Assembly (NCBI RefSeq): GCF_030315685.1
Contig: NZ_JASXSI010000020.1
Location: 27,731 to 91,730, forward strand
Length of the DNA stretch: 64,000 bases
Direction: 5' to 3'
From: Gordonia sp. ABSL11-1
GTDB taxonomy: Bacteria; Actinomycetota; Actinomycetes; Mycobacteriales; Mycobacteriaceae
Below, one piece after another: positions 46,868 to 56,256 of the stretch. Below the pieces are notes generated by a model, which had not been told where the DNA came from, did not search any database, and was given only the letters and a program-made list of their open reading frames with translations. The translations under genes were made by a program, and so were the position numbers. Position 1 is the stretch's first letter; every line of letters begins with the position of its first letter.

Positions 46868-48235
46868 ATGCCGCACCCGGTGCAGAATCGTTGGGTGGCC
46901 CGGTATGGATTCACCCCGACTCAGCTCTCGGCGCGTGCCGCCTACCTGCTCCGCGGCAACGACCTGGGGACGATGACGAGTGCGGCTCCCAAGCTGTATC
47001 CGCACATGTGGAGTTGGGATGCCGCGTTCGTGACCGTCGGGCTGGCGCCGTTGTCGGTCGAGCGTGCAGTCATCGAGATGGACACCCTGCTCTCCGCGCA
47101 GTGGGACAACGGGATGATCCCGCACATCGTGTTCGCCAACGGCCGCGACGGCTACTTCCCGGGCCCCTCGCGGTGGGAGTGCGCCCGCCTGGCGGCCTGC
47201 GCGCCGGACTTCCCCGACACCTCGGGCATCACCCAGCCGCCGGTGCATGCGATTGCGGTGCAACGTATCCTGGATCACTCGCGACGACACGGACGTACCA
47301 CCCGGGCCGTCGCCAACGAGTTCATCGACCGACGGTGGGCGTCGCTGGTGCGCTGGCACCGATGGCTCGCCCATGCGCGTGACCCGCACGGCAACGGCCG
47401 CATCACCCTGTTCCACGGTTGGGAATCGGGGATGGACAATTCACCCCGATGGGATCGACCCTACGCCAATGTTGTTCCGGGAGAGGATCTCCCACCGTTC
47501 TCACGTGCTGATCTCGATCACGTCACCGACTTCTCGATGCGTCCGTCGGACCTCGAGTACGACCGCTACATCTGGTTGGTCGAGCAGATGAAGCGGGCGA
47601 ACTACGACGACGATCTGCTGCCGAAGGTGATGAGCTTCGCCGTCGAGGACGTGTTCGTCAGCGCGATCTTCTCAGTCGCCTGCGACGTGCTCGCGACGAT
47701 CGGCGAGGACTACTCGAAACCGCGGTCCGACGTTCGGGACCTGCGGGCGTGGGCGGACCGGTTCCGCGCCGGAGTGGTCGCCTCGACCAACGAGCGAAAC
47801 GGCGCCGCACGCGATTACGATCTGCGGGCCGACGCTTGGATCAACACCGAGACGCTCGCGGTGTTCGCGCCGCTGATCTGTGGTGGCCTCTCGCGCGAAC
47901 GTGAACGCGCGCTCCTGCGTCTGTTCGACGGCCCGCGATTCTGCGGTCACCCCGACCTGCGCTACGCCGTCCCGCCGTCGACGTCGCCGATCTCGATGGA
48001 CTTCAAACCGCGCGAATACTGGCGTGGACCGGTGTGGCCGGTGATGACGTGGCTGTTCAGCTGGGCGTTCGCGCGTCGTGGCTGGACCGAGCGATCGGCA
48101 CGCCTGCGCGAGGAGGGTCTGCGGCAGGCGACCGATGGCGCGTTCGCGGAATACTACGAACCGTTCACGGGCGAACCGCTGGGCAGCATGCAGCAGAGTT
48201 GGACCGCGGCCGCGGTGCTCGACTGGCTCGACTGA
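46868..48235 (+). CDS. ggh: Glucosylglycerate hydrolase (GH63 family)
   Basis: 455 residues. LLRGNDLGTMTSAAPKLYPH and MWSWDAAFVTVGLAPLSVER at the start, FHGWESGMDNSPRWD in the middle and EPLGSMQQSWTAAAVLDWLD at the end follow the mycobacterial glucosylglycerate hydrolase throughout. The catalytic Asp (SGMDNSPRWD) and C-terminal glutamate (EYYEPFTGEP) region are intact. In mycobacteria it releases glucose and glycerate from glucosylglycerate when cells recover from nitrogen starvation. The start may be 46868 (ATG) or 46895 (GTG). No gpgS is in the window. Confidence 0.9.
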   Translation: MPHPVQNRWVARYGFTPTQLSARAAYLLRGNDLGTMTSAAPKLYPHMWSWDAAFVTVGLAPLSVERAVIEMDTLLSAQWDNGMIPHIVFANGRDGYFPGPSRWECARLAACAPDFPDTSGITQPPVHAIAVQRILDHSRRHGRTTRAVANEFIDRRWASLVRWHRWLAHARDPHGNGRITLFHGWESGMDNSPRWDRPYANVVPGEDLPPFSRADLDHVTDFSMRPSDLEYDRYIWLVEQMKRANYDDDLLPKVMSFAVEDVFVSAIFSVACDVLATIGEDYSKPRSDVRDLRAWADRFRAGVVASTNERNGAARDYDLRADAWINTETLAVFAPLICGGLSRERERALLRLFDGPRFCGHPDLRYAVPPSTSPISMDFKPREYWRGPVWPVMTWLFSWAFARRGWTERSARLREEGLRQATDGAFAEYYEPFTGEPLGSMQQSWTAAAVLDWLD

Positions 48236-48258
48236 GCCAGCGACCGTCTCGGTTGACA

Positions 48259-48328
48259 GTTCTTCCCCCGGAAGTGTGTTCGTCCTCCGGTTGCAACCGC
48301 AGGACGAACACACACTCGGCGGAAGAAC
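48259..48328. terminator. 70-nt near-perfect hairpin at a convergent gene end
   Basis: Arms 48259-48286 and 48301-48328, 28 nt each, match at 24 positions; the 14-nt centre holds GGTTGCAACC, itself a perfect palindrome. It lies 23 bp after the hydrolase stop and 56 bp before the MFS stop, ideal for a bidirectional terminator, but no U-tract follows, and it is far longer than a normal terminator. A palindromic mobile repeat is an alternative. Confidence 0.7.
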
Positions 48329-48384
48329 GGATGTCGGCGCGCGGGCGCGCGGCGGCGGGTGGGGGTGCGAGTGGGTTCGGCGGC

Positions 48385-49683
48385 TCAGTATTCCTCGGCA
48401 CCGACGAGTGCGGCCTCGTCGTCGACGTCTCGCTCGTCGGCGGCGCGCCCGCGGACGAACGACACCGCGAACACGGCCACGAGGCAGTAGAGGACCGCGA
48501 ACCAGAAGGGCGCAGAGACCGAGCCGAACCAGTCGGCGAGATGTGCGACGAGGACGGCCGAGACGGCGGCACCCATCCAGCGAAGGAAGCTGTAACCGGC
48601 GCTGGACACCGACCGCGGCATCGAGTCGTCGCCCGACGACATCGCGACGCCGGTGAACAACGTGTTGAGCACACCCGACGGCAGGCCCGACAGGATGACG
48701 GCGAGACCGATCAGCCACACCTGGCCGGCGAGCACGCCGACCGCGGCGAGCGCCATGACGATGGCGTAGGTGCCGATGGCGGTGATCACGCCGCCCTTCT
48801 GCCCGACACGTTCGGCGAGCCACGGTGCGATGAACACCCCGGCGAGTGCGGTCAGCAGGCCCCAGCCGAAGAAGATCAGGCCGGCATAGATCGGCCGCAG
48901 GCCCATGGCGATCGGGGCCCAGGCGATCACGGTGAACAGTGCGCCGGTGTAAAAGGCTGAGCCGATCGACGTGATCAGCAGAGTGCGATTACGTAATGCC
49001 TTGAGCGGGTCGATGATCCGGACAGGTACCCGGGTGCTGCGCGGTCCGTCGGCGGGCAGCATGACCGCACACAGGATGGCCCCGATCAGCATGAGCACTG
49101 CGGTGCCACCGAACGGCGCACGCCAACTCCATTCGCCCAGAACGGCTCCCAGCAGAGGGCCGACCGCGAGACCGACGCCGAGTGCTGCCTCGTACAGCAT
49201 GATCGCGCCGTGCTGACTACCCTTGGCGGCCGACACGATGAACGCGAGGGCGGTGGCGATGAACAGCGCATTGCCCAGACCCCACAGCACGCGATAGGCG
49301 ATGAGCTGATCGATACCGCTCGCGAACGCGGAGATCCCGGCGGCCACGACGATGAACGCCAATCCGACGGTCAGGGTCCGCTTCGGGCCGAACCGGTAGG
49401 CGGTCCACCCGGTGAGCAGCATCGCGACGCACTGGACGCCGACATAGACGCCGAACAGCAGCGTCAGTTTCTCCGGCGGTGCGTTCAGCGCCTCGGCGAT
49501 GCTGTTCAGGATCGGGTCGACCAGGCCGATGCCCATGAAGGCGATCACGGCGGCGAATGCGGTCACCCAGACCGTACGGGGTTGCTGTCGGAAGGTCTCC
49601 ATCAGCGATGATTCGGGATGGGACGATCCGTGGTGATCGGGATGCGGCGTCGGGGACGCCGCCCGGTTGTCGGTGGCGGTCAT
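48385..49683 (-). CDS. MFS transporter (DHA1-type), MarR-controlled
   Basis: 432 residues from ATG 49683 with GAGG upstream. Twelve helices, with WTAYRFGPKRTLTVG as the MFS A motif and LWGLGNALFIATALAFIVSAAKG as motif B/C region, typical of drug:H+ antiporters. A His/Ser-rich N-terminal tail precedes the first helix. It follows the MarR gene by 13 bp, so it should be induced when MarR binds its ligand. Confidence 0.9.
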   Translation of the reverse strand: MTATDNRAASPTPHPDHHGSSHPESSLMETFRQQPRTVWVTAFAAVIAFMGIGLVDPILNSIAEALNAPPEKLTLLFGVYVGVQCVAMLLTGWTAYRFGPKRTLTVGLAFIVVAAGISAFASGIDQLIAYRVLWGLGNALFIATALAFIVSAAKGSQHGAIMLYEAALGVGLAVGPLLGAVLGEWSWRAPFGGTAVLMLIGAILCAVMLPADGPRSTRVPVRIIDPLKALRNRTLLITSIGSAFYTGALFTVIAWAPIAMGLRPIYAGLIFFGWGLLTALAGVFIAPWLAERVGQKGGVITAIGTYAIVMALAAVGVLAGQVWLIGLAVILSGLPSGVLNTLFTGVAMSSGDDSMPRSVSSAGYSFLRWMGAAVSAVLVAHLADWFGSVSAPFWFAVLYCLVAVFAVSFVRGRAADERDVDDEAALVGAEEY

Positions 49684-49696
49684 GTGTTCCTCGTGT

Positions 49697-50185
49697 TCAC
49701 TCGGTCGGTGTCGCTGCGCCCTCCGGCGTGGTGCCGGCGTGGGTGGGCAGCGCATCGAGTTGTTCGCGGAGTGCCTGCAGGGCGGGTGCCGCGGTGGCCA
49801 GGGCCGCGCGGTCCTCGGCGCTGAGCCCGGCCAGGGCGGCGGTCAGGATGCTGTCGCGTCGTCCGCGGACCTGGTCCAGAACATGCCGACCGTGCGGGGT
49901 GAGGTCGACCATCACAGCTCGCCGGTCGGCCGGATCCGGCCGGCGCTCGACAAGTCCGTTCTTGGTCAGCCCGTCGATCAGTGCGGTGGCCGTCGGCATA
50001 CGGATCGACTCACGGTCGGCCAACGTGCCCATCCGCATGGGACCATCGTCGAGCAGGACCGACAGGGCCGAGGCCTGGGCGGCGGAGTACTCCTGGATCG
50101 GGGTACGGCGACGAAGGGCCAGGTACAACCTGGTCACGGTAGGCCGCAATGCGACCGCCAACTCGGAGACCTCGACAGCAGACAC
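49697..50185 (-). CDS. MarR-family transcriptional regulator
   Basis: 162 residues from GTG 50185. Winged helix with LIDGLTKNGLVERRPDPADR followed by RAVMVDLT, the MarR wing. Longer in-frame starts cross the operator and are not favoured. It represses itself and the MFS gene through the palindrome at 50192-50210, which sits directly before the start. Confidence 0.9.
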   Translation of the reverse strand: MSAVEVSELAVALRPTVTRLYLALRRRTPIQEYSAAQASALSVLLDDGPMRMGTLADRESIRMPTATALIDGLTKNGLVERRPDPADRRAVMVDLTPHGRHVLDQVRGRRDSILTAALAGLSAEDRAALATAAPALQALREQLDALPTHAGTTPEGAATPTE

Positions 50186-50191
50186 ATTCGC

Positions 50192-50210
50192 AAGCCTAAT
50201 ACTTAGGCTT
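50192..50210. promoter_or_regulatory. MarR operator palindrome
   Basis: AAGCCTAA-TAC-TTAGGCTT, perfect 8-bp arms with a 3-nt centre, 7 bp upstream of the MarR start and 32 bp upstream of the divergent small gene. It overlaps the only AT-rich stretch in this gap, where the promoters must be. Confidence 0.8.
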
Positions 50211-50242
50211 ACGAAATAAAAGCGGACACTAGTGTGAACTGC

Positions 50243-50464
50243 ATGACAGAACAGAAGAAGCGGTTCTCGGCCCTGCCGCCTCGTTCGCGGGCCCTGATCA
50301 TCGTGGGGGCCGTGGTGCAATTCGCGCTGCAGGGCGCCGCTCTGCGGGATCTACGCCGCCGACCGGCCGGACAGATCAAGGGACCGAAGCTGCTGTGGGT
50401 CGCGCTGACCTTCGTGAACTATGTCGGCCCGATCGCCTACCTGACCTTCGGGCGCAAGGGCTGA
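50243..50464 (+). CDS. Small PLDc_N-type membrane protein
   Basis: 73 residues from ATG 50243. Two helices (ALIIVGAVVQFALQGAALRDL; LLWVALTFVNYVGPIAYLTFG) joined by a short basic loop with PAGQIKGPKLLW, matching the phospholipase D nuclease N-terminal (cardiolipin synthase N) domain that often stands alone. Function unknown. Divergent from the MarR gene. Confidence 0.8.
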   Translation: MTEQKKRFSALPPRSRALIIVGAVVQFALQGAALRDLRRRPAGQIKGPKLLWVALTFVNYVGPIAYLTFGRKG

Positions 50465-50477
50465 GCTGAGCTGAGTC

Positions 50478-52571
50478 TCAGACCCCGATCGGCGCACCTC
50501 CGTCGCGCCAGACCGCCACGACCGCGGGCCGCGGCTGCGACGTGCCGCCGTCGGGCCAGTGGGAGGCCGGGTTGTCGGCGGAGTGGTCGTCGAGTTCGCC
50601 GGGATGCTGCACGCAGACGATCACCCGATCGCGGCCGATGATCGGTCCGCAGGTCTCCGCGCCGACCGGAACGGTCAGGAACTGCTTGGTCTCACCGCGT
50701 CGGTCTCCGTCGAGAGCGACCGCGAACAGTCCGTCGTTGCTGTCGAGCGCGTTGCCGTCCGTCGAGATCCACAGGTTGCCGTGCGGATCGAACGCCACGT
50801 TGTCGGGGCAGGAGATCGGACTCACCGCTGTCTTGTCGAAGCCGCCGAAGTAGGTGTCGGCCTCGGCCGGATCGCCACAGACCAGCAGCAGATCCCAGGT
50901 GAAGTCGGTGCCGGTGTGGTTGTCGGTGATCTCGATGATCTGGCCGTTCTTGTTCTCATTGCGCGGGTTCGCGGTGTCGGCGGCGGCCTCACCTTCTGTC
51001 CCGCGCTTGGAGTTGTTGGTCAGTGCGCAGTAGACCTTGCCCGTCCGCGGATGGGGCTCGATGTCCTCGGGGCGATCCATCTTCGTGGCGCCCACCTTGT
51101 CGGCGGCCGCCCGGGTGAAGACCGCGACCTGGGCCGGATCCATCCCGTCCACATGGCTGCGGGCGCTCCCGTCGGCGTTCACCGTGAGCAGCGGATGCCA
51201 CGTGCCTGTCCCCGCGAACGAGCCACTGGGCGGGAGCTTCCCGGAACCGTCGATCGCCTGCGGCTCGTTGCCGGTGAACGACGCGACATACAGCGTGCCC
51301 TCGTCGAGGATGCCGGTGTTGTGCGTTCGCGCCGTCGCCGACAACCCGGTCTTCATCGTGCGTGACGACACGAACTTGTAGATGTACTCGAAACGCTCGT
51401 CGTCGCCGCTGTAGGCGACGACGGTGCCGGCGTCGGGTCCCGAACCCACCACATGGATCGTCGCCGACTCATGCTTCAGCCGGCCGAGCGCGCTGTGTTT
51501 GATCGGCGTCGACGACGGGTCGTGCGGATCGACCTCGACGACGTAGCCGAATCGGTTGGCCTCGTTGGGTTCCTGCGCGAGGTCGAATCGCTTGTCGAAC
51601 CGTCCCCACTGGTGGTAGTCGCCGTCGTCCTCGAAGCTGTACCGCTCGAGATTCTCCTTGGTGGCCGGGTCGGTGACGGTGCTCGCGTTGCTGAAGTAGT
51701 TGTTGAAGTTCTCCTCCCCGGACAGCATCGTCCCCCACGGGGTGAGCCCGCCGGAGCAATTGGCGATCGTGCCCAGCACGGTGGTGCCGGCCGGATCTGC
51801 CGACGTGGTGACGAAGGCGCTGCCTGCTGCAGGCCCGGTGAGCCGCATCGGGGTCGATGCGGTGATCCGCCGGTTACGCTGTCCGACAACCGGTGTCAGC
51901 GCACCACTACCGGGTGTCGCGGAGACCTCGAGCACGGTGATCCCGTGGGCGGCCATCGAGATCCGGGCCTGCTGCTCGGTTGGCTCCTTCGGCTTGTAGC
52001 CGGCGAACATGAACTCCTCGGTCGTGTACTCCTGATTGCACAGGAGGTAGTGGTGACCGCTCACACCGTCGACCGGGATCAGCCCGGCGAAGTCGTTGTT
52101 GAACCCGAACTGCATGGCCTGCGCCTCGGGTGTCTGTTTCGCGAAGTCGAACTCGGGGGCCCCGGGAAGGACCGGGTCGCCCCACCGGATGACGACGTCC
52201 TGCCGGTAGCCCTGCGGGATGACCAGTGCGTCTTCGGTATTGGGTGCGACTGCGGCGAAGTTCATCCCGGGCCGCGCGCTGCCGCCGCTGGTGGCCACCG
52301 ACGACGACGCGGCGCTCGAACCGGTGTCACTTCCGCACGCCGCGAGCACCGAGGTGGCGCCGAGCGCCACCGCCGCGCCGGCCGACGACCTCAGCACGGC
52401 CCGTCGGGAAGCGCTGGACCGCAGCACATCACGGAAGTACGGGTTGTCGCTCGAGTTGCCGGGCTCGTGCCAGCACGCCTCGCCACACTTGTATCGGCAC
52501 GTCACCTGCGCGCGGGCCGATCGTCCGACCTGATCGCCGGATGACGCGAACAACTGCAACGGAATACGCAC
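50478..52571 (-). CDS. PhoX-type alkaline phosphatase (DUF839) lipoprotein
   Basis: About 697 residues from GTG 52571, with GGGGAGG upstream. An N-terminal cysteine cluster (CRYKCGEACW) precedes a twin-arginine-like, lipobox signal (SRRAVLRSSAGAAVALGATS then VLAACG), so the enzyme is likely exported by Tat and lipid-anchored. PhoX domain: GGLTPWGTMLSGEENFNNYF, EPHPRTGKVYCALTNN and SCPDNVAFDPHGNLWISTDG provide the Ca/Fe-site carboxylates. It hydrolyses phosphomonoesters outside the cell. Monocistronic and divergent from the aldehyde dehydrogenase. Confidence 0.9.
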   Translation of the reverse strand: MRIPLQLFASSGDQVGRSARAQVTCRYKCGEACWHEPGNSSDNPYFRDVLRSSASRRAVLRSSAGAAVALGATSVLAACGSDTGSSAASSSVATSGGSARPGMNFAAVAPNTEDALVIPQGYRQDVVIRWGDPVLPGAPEFDFAKQTPEAQAMQFGFNNDFAGLIPVDGVSGHHYLLCNQEYTTEEFMFAGYKPKEPTEQQARISMAAHGITVLEVSATPGSGALTPVVGQRNRRITASTPMRLTGPAAGSAFVTTSADPAGTTVLGTIANCSGGLTPWGTMLSGEENFNNYFSNASTVTDPATKENLERYSFEDDGDYHQWGRFDKRFDLAQEPNEANRFGYVVEVDPHDPSSTPIKHSALGRLKHESATIHVVGSGPDAGTVVAYSGDDERFEYIYKFVSSRTMKTGLSATARTHNTGILDEGTLYVASFTGNEPQAIDGSGKLPPSGSFAGTGTWHPLLTVNADGSARSHVDGMDPAQVAVFTRAAADKVGATKMDRPEDIEPHPRTGKVYCALTNNSKRGTEGEAAADTANPRNENKNGQIIEITDNHTGTDFTWDLLLVCGDPAEADTYFGGFDKTAVSPISCPDNVAFDPHGNLWISTDGNALDSNDGLFAVALDGDRRGETKQFLTVPVGAETCGPIIGRDRVIVCVQHPGELDDHSADNPASHWPDGGTSQPRPAVVAVWRDGGAPIGV

Positions 52572-52676
52572 GGTACGGCCCTCCCCGGGACGCTCTCTGG
52601 GCTGATCGAGAACTGTCAGAACGTTAGGGAGGCGAGTGAAATGTACGGCGATCCGGGCGTGAACGGGAGACGAACA

Positions 52677-52749
52677 CACGTTGATCATGCGGTCCGACCT
52701 GGCTGGTGTTTGGTCCCACGGGCGCGGGGTACCCCACGTCATCAACGTG
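52677..52749. promoter_or_regulatory. Spaced inverted repeat in the leader of the aldehyde dehydrogenase gene
   Basis: CACGTTGAT (52677-52685) and ATCAACGTG (52741-52749) are perfect complements separated by 55 bp; the second ends 17 bp before the start codon. They could be two half sites for a looping regulator or fold the leader RNA. Confidence 0.35.
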
Positions 52750-52766
52750 AAAGGACGGTGTTTTCG

Positions 52767-54143
52767 ATGAGCACATACGTGACCGCGAATCCCGCGACCG
52801 GACAGACCGAACGCGAGTTCCCCGGACTCGGCGACGAGGCCATCGCCGGGATCGCCGACCGGTCGCTGGCGGCCTACGGTCAGTGGCGGGACACCTCGGT
52901 CTCGCAGCGTGCCGACGCCCTGGCGCGGACGGCGGAACTGTACGAGAAGCGTGCCGACGAACTCGCCTCGGCCATCACGACCGAGATGGGAAAGCCCACC
53001 AAGGAAGCCGCCGGTGAGGTCCAGCTCGCCGCCGACATCTACCGCTGGTACGCCGACCACGGACCCGAACTGCTCGCCACCGAGGCGCTCGACCCGCAGG
53101 GAGCCGACGCCTCCATCGTGCAGCGCGTGCCGATCGGACCACTCGTCGGCGTGATGCCGTGGAACTACCCCTACTACCAGGTGGCTCGATTCGTCGCGCC
53201 GAATCTGTTGCTGGGCAACACGATCATCCTCAAGCATGCGTCGATCTGCGCGGCGTCGTCGGCGCTGATGGCGGAGATCCTGCACGACGCCGGTGTACCC
53301 GAGGACGCTTACATCAACGCGTACGCGAGCAGCAGCCAGATCGCCGACCTGCTCGCGAACCCGGCCATCCGCGGTGTCTCACTGACCGGCAGCGACGCGG
53401 CCGGGGCCGCGGTCGCGCAGGCCGCGGCGGAGAACCTCAAGAAGTCGGTCCTCGAGCTCGGCGGTTCGGACCCGTTCATCCTCCTCGACACCGCCGACAT
53501 GCCGCGGACCACGAAGATCGCGGCCCGCGCCCGACTCTCCAACGCGGGTCAGGCGTGCAACTCGCCGAAGCGGTTCATCGTGCTCGACGGACTCTACGAC
53601 GACTTCGTCCGCGGGCTGGTCGAGCAGTTCGAGGCGACGGCCGTCGGCGACCCCGCCGACCCGGACACCCGGATGGGCCCGCTGTCCTCGGTGTCTGCGC
53701 GCGATACCGTCGTCGAACAGATCGACACCGCGGTGAAACAGGGTGCGACGCTGCACACCGGCGGCAAGCCGCTCGACCGTGACGGCGCGTTCCTGGCCCC
53801 GACAGTGCTCACCGACATCACCCCGGACATGGACGCCTACTCCGAGGAGATCTTCGGTCCGGTGGCGATGGTCTACAAGGTCTCGTCGGCCGACGAGGCG
53901 GTCGAACTCGCCAACGACGTCGCGTTCGGTCTCAGCGGCTCGGTCTGGAGCACCGACACCGACCGCGCCGAGCAGGTCGCCGACCGGCTCGAGGTCGGCA
54001 TGGCCTACATCAACGAGCACGGTACGACGCTGCCCGGACTGCCCTTCGGCGGGGTGAAGCGCTCCGGCTACGGGCGTGAGCTCGGGCGTTGGGGTCTGGG
54101 CGAGTTCGTCAACACTCGCCTGCGCAGGACCTCGAGCAAGTAG
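52767..54143 (+). CDS. NAD(P)-dependent aldehyde dehydrogenase (succinate-semialdehyde type)
   Basis: 458 residues from ATG 52767 with AAAGGACGG upstream. VMPWNYPYYQVARFVAPNLL is the cofactor and oxyanion motif, LELGGSDPFIL holds the general base Glu, and SNAGQACNSPKRF the catalytic Cys. Length and N-terminus match the GabD-like succinate-semialdehyde dehydrogenase branch common in actinobacteria. No gabT is nearby, so the physiological aldehyde is uncertain. Confidence 0.9.
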   Translation: MSTYVTANPATGQTEREFPGLGDEAIAGIADRSLAAYGQWRDTSVSQRADALARTAELYEKRADELASAITTEMGKPTKEAAGEVQLAADIYRWYADHGPELLATEALDPQGADASIVQRVPIGPLVGVMPWNYPYYQVARFVAPNLLLGNTIILKHASICAASSALMAEILHDAGVPEDAYINAYASSSQIADLLANPAIRGVSLTGSDAAGAAVAQAAAENLKKSVLELGGSDPFILLDTADMPRTTKIAARARLSNAGQACNSPKRFIVLDGLYDDFVRGLVEQFEATAVGDPADPDTRMGPLSSVSARDTVVEQIDTAVKQGATLHTGGKPLDRDGAFLAPTVLTDITPDMDAYSEEIFGPVAMVYKVSSADEAVELANDVAFGLSGSVWSTDTDRAEQVADRLEVGMAYINEHGTTLPGLPFGGVKRSGYGRELGRWGLGEFVNTRLRRTSSK

Positions 54144-54175
54144 CGGCTGCCGCACCGACGGATCGGGCGGCGGCC

Positions 54176-56194
54176 TCAGAAGCGCCCGCCGACCCCGATC
54201 CGGCCGGATGTGCCGGAGCCGCCGAACGATCCCGGGCTGCGGCCGCCGCTGCTGTAGCCGCCGCCGAATCCACCACCGAAACCGCCACCGCCTCCCCAAC
54301 CGCGGCCACCACCCATGCCACGCAGGAAGCTGTCGACGAGGATGCCTCCGAGCACGGCGCCGCCGGCCGACGGACCGGACTGCGGCTGACTCTGCTGCCA
54401 CTGCACGACGTCACCCTGTGCGGCCATGAGCGCCTGATCGGCGAGCGTGCCCGCGCGGCGCGCGGTGTCGGCCGCGCCTGCGGGATCGGCGGTCCCCGCG
54501 TCGGTGGCCTCCTGCAGCAGGCGCTGTGCCTCGGCGAGGCGGGTGCGAGCCGTGGACTGGATCGCACCACGTCGAGTGGCGATGAAATCGCTTGCCGCCG
54601 AGACCTTTGCCTGCGCAGACGTGATGGCTGCGGTGAGCAGTTCAGACCTGCGCCGGCGCTCCGCCGATGCCGAGCGGGCAGAGTCCAGCGCGTTGTCGAG
54701 GTCGGCGTCGGCGTCCACGAGGGCGGTGAAGGTACCGAGCGGATCCTCGGAGAAGCGGGTGCGGGCGGCCTCGACGGCGGTGGTGGCCGCCGCGACGGCG
54801 GTGGCCAGGGCCGGCCCGCCATCGGTGGTCAGCGACGCTGCCTCGGCGAGTTCGCCGTCGACCTCCTGGATCAGGGCGGGCATCCGGGTGTGCGCTGCCG
54901 CGATGTTGCGGTCGGCGTTGTCGATCGCGTCGAGCAGTTTGTTCGCCTGGTCGAGCGCGCCTTCGGCGGAACGGATCGCCGCGACCGCGGGCCCCTGCTC
55001 ACCGGCCGGTGCCGCTGCTGCCTCACGCCCCTGATCGGCGCTGCGTTCGGCGAACTCGATCTCCTCCTGGGCCAGCGTGATGTTGTTGGTGATCGACGTG
55101 AGCACCTCGTCGCCGTGCTCGGCGATCAGCGTGTCCAACTGCGTCTGCGAGTTCTCCAGGCGGGTCCGCACCCCGACGAGCTTCTGGGTCAGTTCGGCCA
55201 GTCGGCTGTCGGCGTTGATCAGCAGATTCCGCATGGCGTCGAAACTCTCCACCTGTGCGTCGAGCGCAGCGTCGACGTCGGTGCAGGTGGTGATGATCTG
55301 CACGAGCATGGACCGCCGCTCGTCCGGGGTCTCGGGGATGTCGTCGTCGAGACGCTGACGGAGTGTGAACGATTCGGCCAGCCCCGTCTTGGCGGTGGCG
55401 AGCGCCTGCGAGAACTGGGCGGTGTCGGACTCGCCGAACTCGCCGATCGCCAACTGGAGTTCCTCCTCGCTGGTGCGGATGGCGTTGTCGGTGTCGGTGA
55501 GCACCTCCCGCGACCACGGGTCGAGGACCTCGAGCGGCTGCGCCAGCAACTGGTCGCCGGTCAGTTCCTGCTCGCGCACCGCGTCGAGCCCGGCCTCGAT
55601 CCGTCGGCGTTTGCGCCGACGCGTGTACATCAGGGCGCCCGCGCCGCCGACGACGGCGACCCCGCCGACGGCCGCTGCGGTGATCAGTCCGGTGTTCGAC
55701 GGCGTCATCGCCGACGTGATGCCGCTGACGGCCGCCTCGCCTGCGCCGGCCCAGTTGCCGTCCTTCAGGGCGGGGACGATGTCTCCGCGCGCGATGTCGT
55801 CGAGGGCGTCCTGATCCAGTCCGTCGATCGACTCCGGGGAGGAGAAGTAGTAGCCGCGATCCTCGGTCGCGACCGCGAGGAGAACATCGCGGTCACCGAG
55901 ATCGCTTGCTGCAGCAGTCTGTTGGGCCCACTGCTCGGGCGACAGTCCGTCGAAGCTCCGGACGTAGGCCACCCACAGCTGGATCTCGTGGTCGGTGTAG
56001 AGCTGATCGATCGACCCCAGCAGATGGCCGCGCTGCCCGTCGGTCAGCACGTTGGCGGGGTCGACCACCTGGGTGGGCAGTCGAGACGGCGGCTCGGCGT
56101 GCACCGGTCCGGAGACACCGGGGAGGAGGAGCGCGGCGACGACCGCGACGACGAGCAGACCGAGCCGACGGATGAGCGTGGCGGTGGCAGGCAT
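54176..56194 (-). CDS. TPM-domain exported protein with coiled coil and Gly-rich tail
   Basis: 672 residues (Rv2345-like). A signal (LLVVAVVAALLLPGVSGPVHA) is followed by a TPM domain at about 40-160 (VVDPANVLTDGQR; DRDVLLAVATEDRGYYFSS), a helix at about 185 (GLITAAAVGGVAVVGGAGALMY), then a long cytoplasmic helical region rich in Ala/Glu/Gln, and a Gly-rich C-terminus. TPM domains are found in chloroplast and bacterial proteins linked to photosystem repair or phosphatase activity; none is proven here. ATG 56194 is preferred. Confidence 0.87.
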   Translation of the reverse strand: MPATATLIRRLGLLVVAVVAALLLPGVSGPVHAEPPSRLPTQVVDPANVLTDGQRGHLLGSIDQLYTDHEIQLWVAYVRSFDGLSPEQWAQQTAAASDLGDRDVLLAVATEDRGYYFSSPESIDGLDQDALDDIARGDIVPALKDGNWAGAGEAAVSGITSAMTPSNTGLITAAAVGGVAVVGGAGALMYTRRRKRRRIEAGLDAVREQELTGDQLLAQPLEVLDPWSREVLTDTDNAIRTSEEELQLAIGEFGESDTAQFSQALATAKTGLAESFTLRQRLDDDIPETPDERRSMLVQIITTCTDVDAALDAQVESFDAMRNLLINADSRLAELTQKLVGVRTRLENSQTQLDTLIAEHGDEVLTSITNNITLAQEEIEFAERSADQGREAAAAPAGEQGPAVAAIRSAEGALDQANKLLDAIDNADRNIAAAHTRMPALIQEVDGELAEAASLTTDGGPALATAVAAATTAVEAARTRFSEDPLGTFTALVDADADLDNALDSARSASAERRRRSELLTAAITSAQAKVSAASDFIATRRGAIQSTARTRLAEAQRLLQEATDAGTADPAGAADTARRAGTLADQALMAAQGDVVQWQQSQPQSGPSAGGAVLGGILVDSFLRGMGGGRGWGGGGGFGGGFGGGYSSGGRSPGSFGGSGTSGRIGVGGRF

Positions 56195-56256
56195 GCGTCC
56201 CAATCTAACGGTCAGCCAACCGGTCGACGACAGACCATGCCCACCGACTCACCGCG

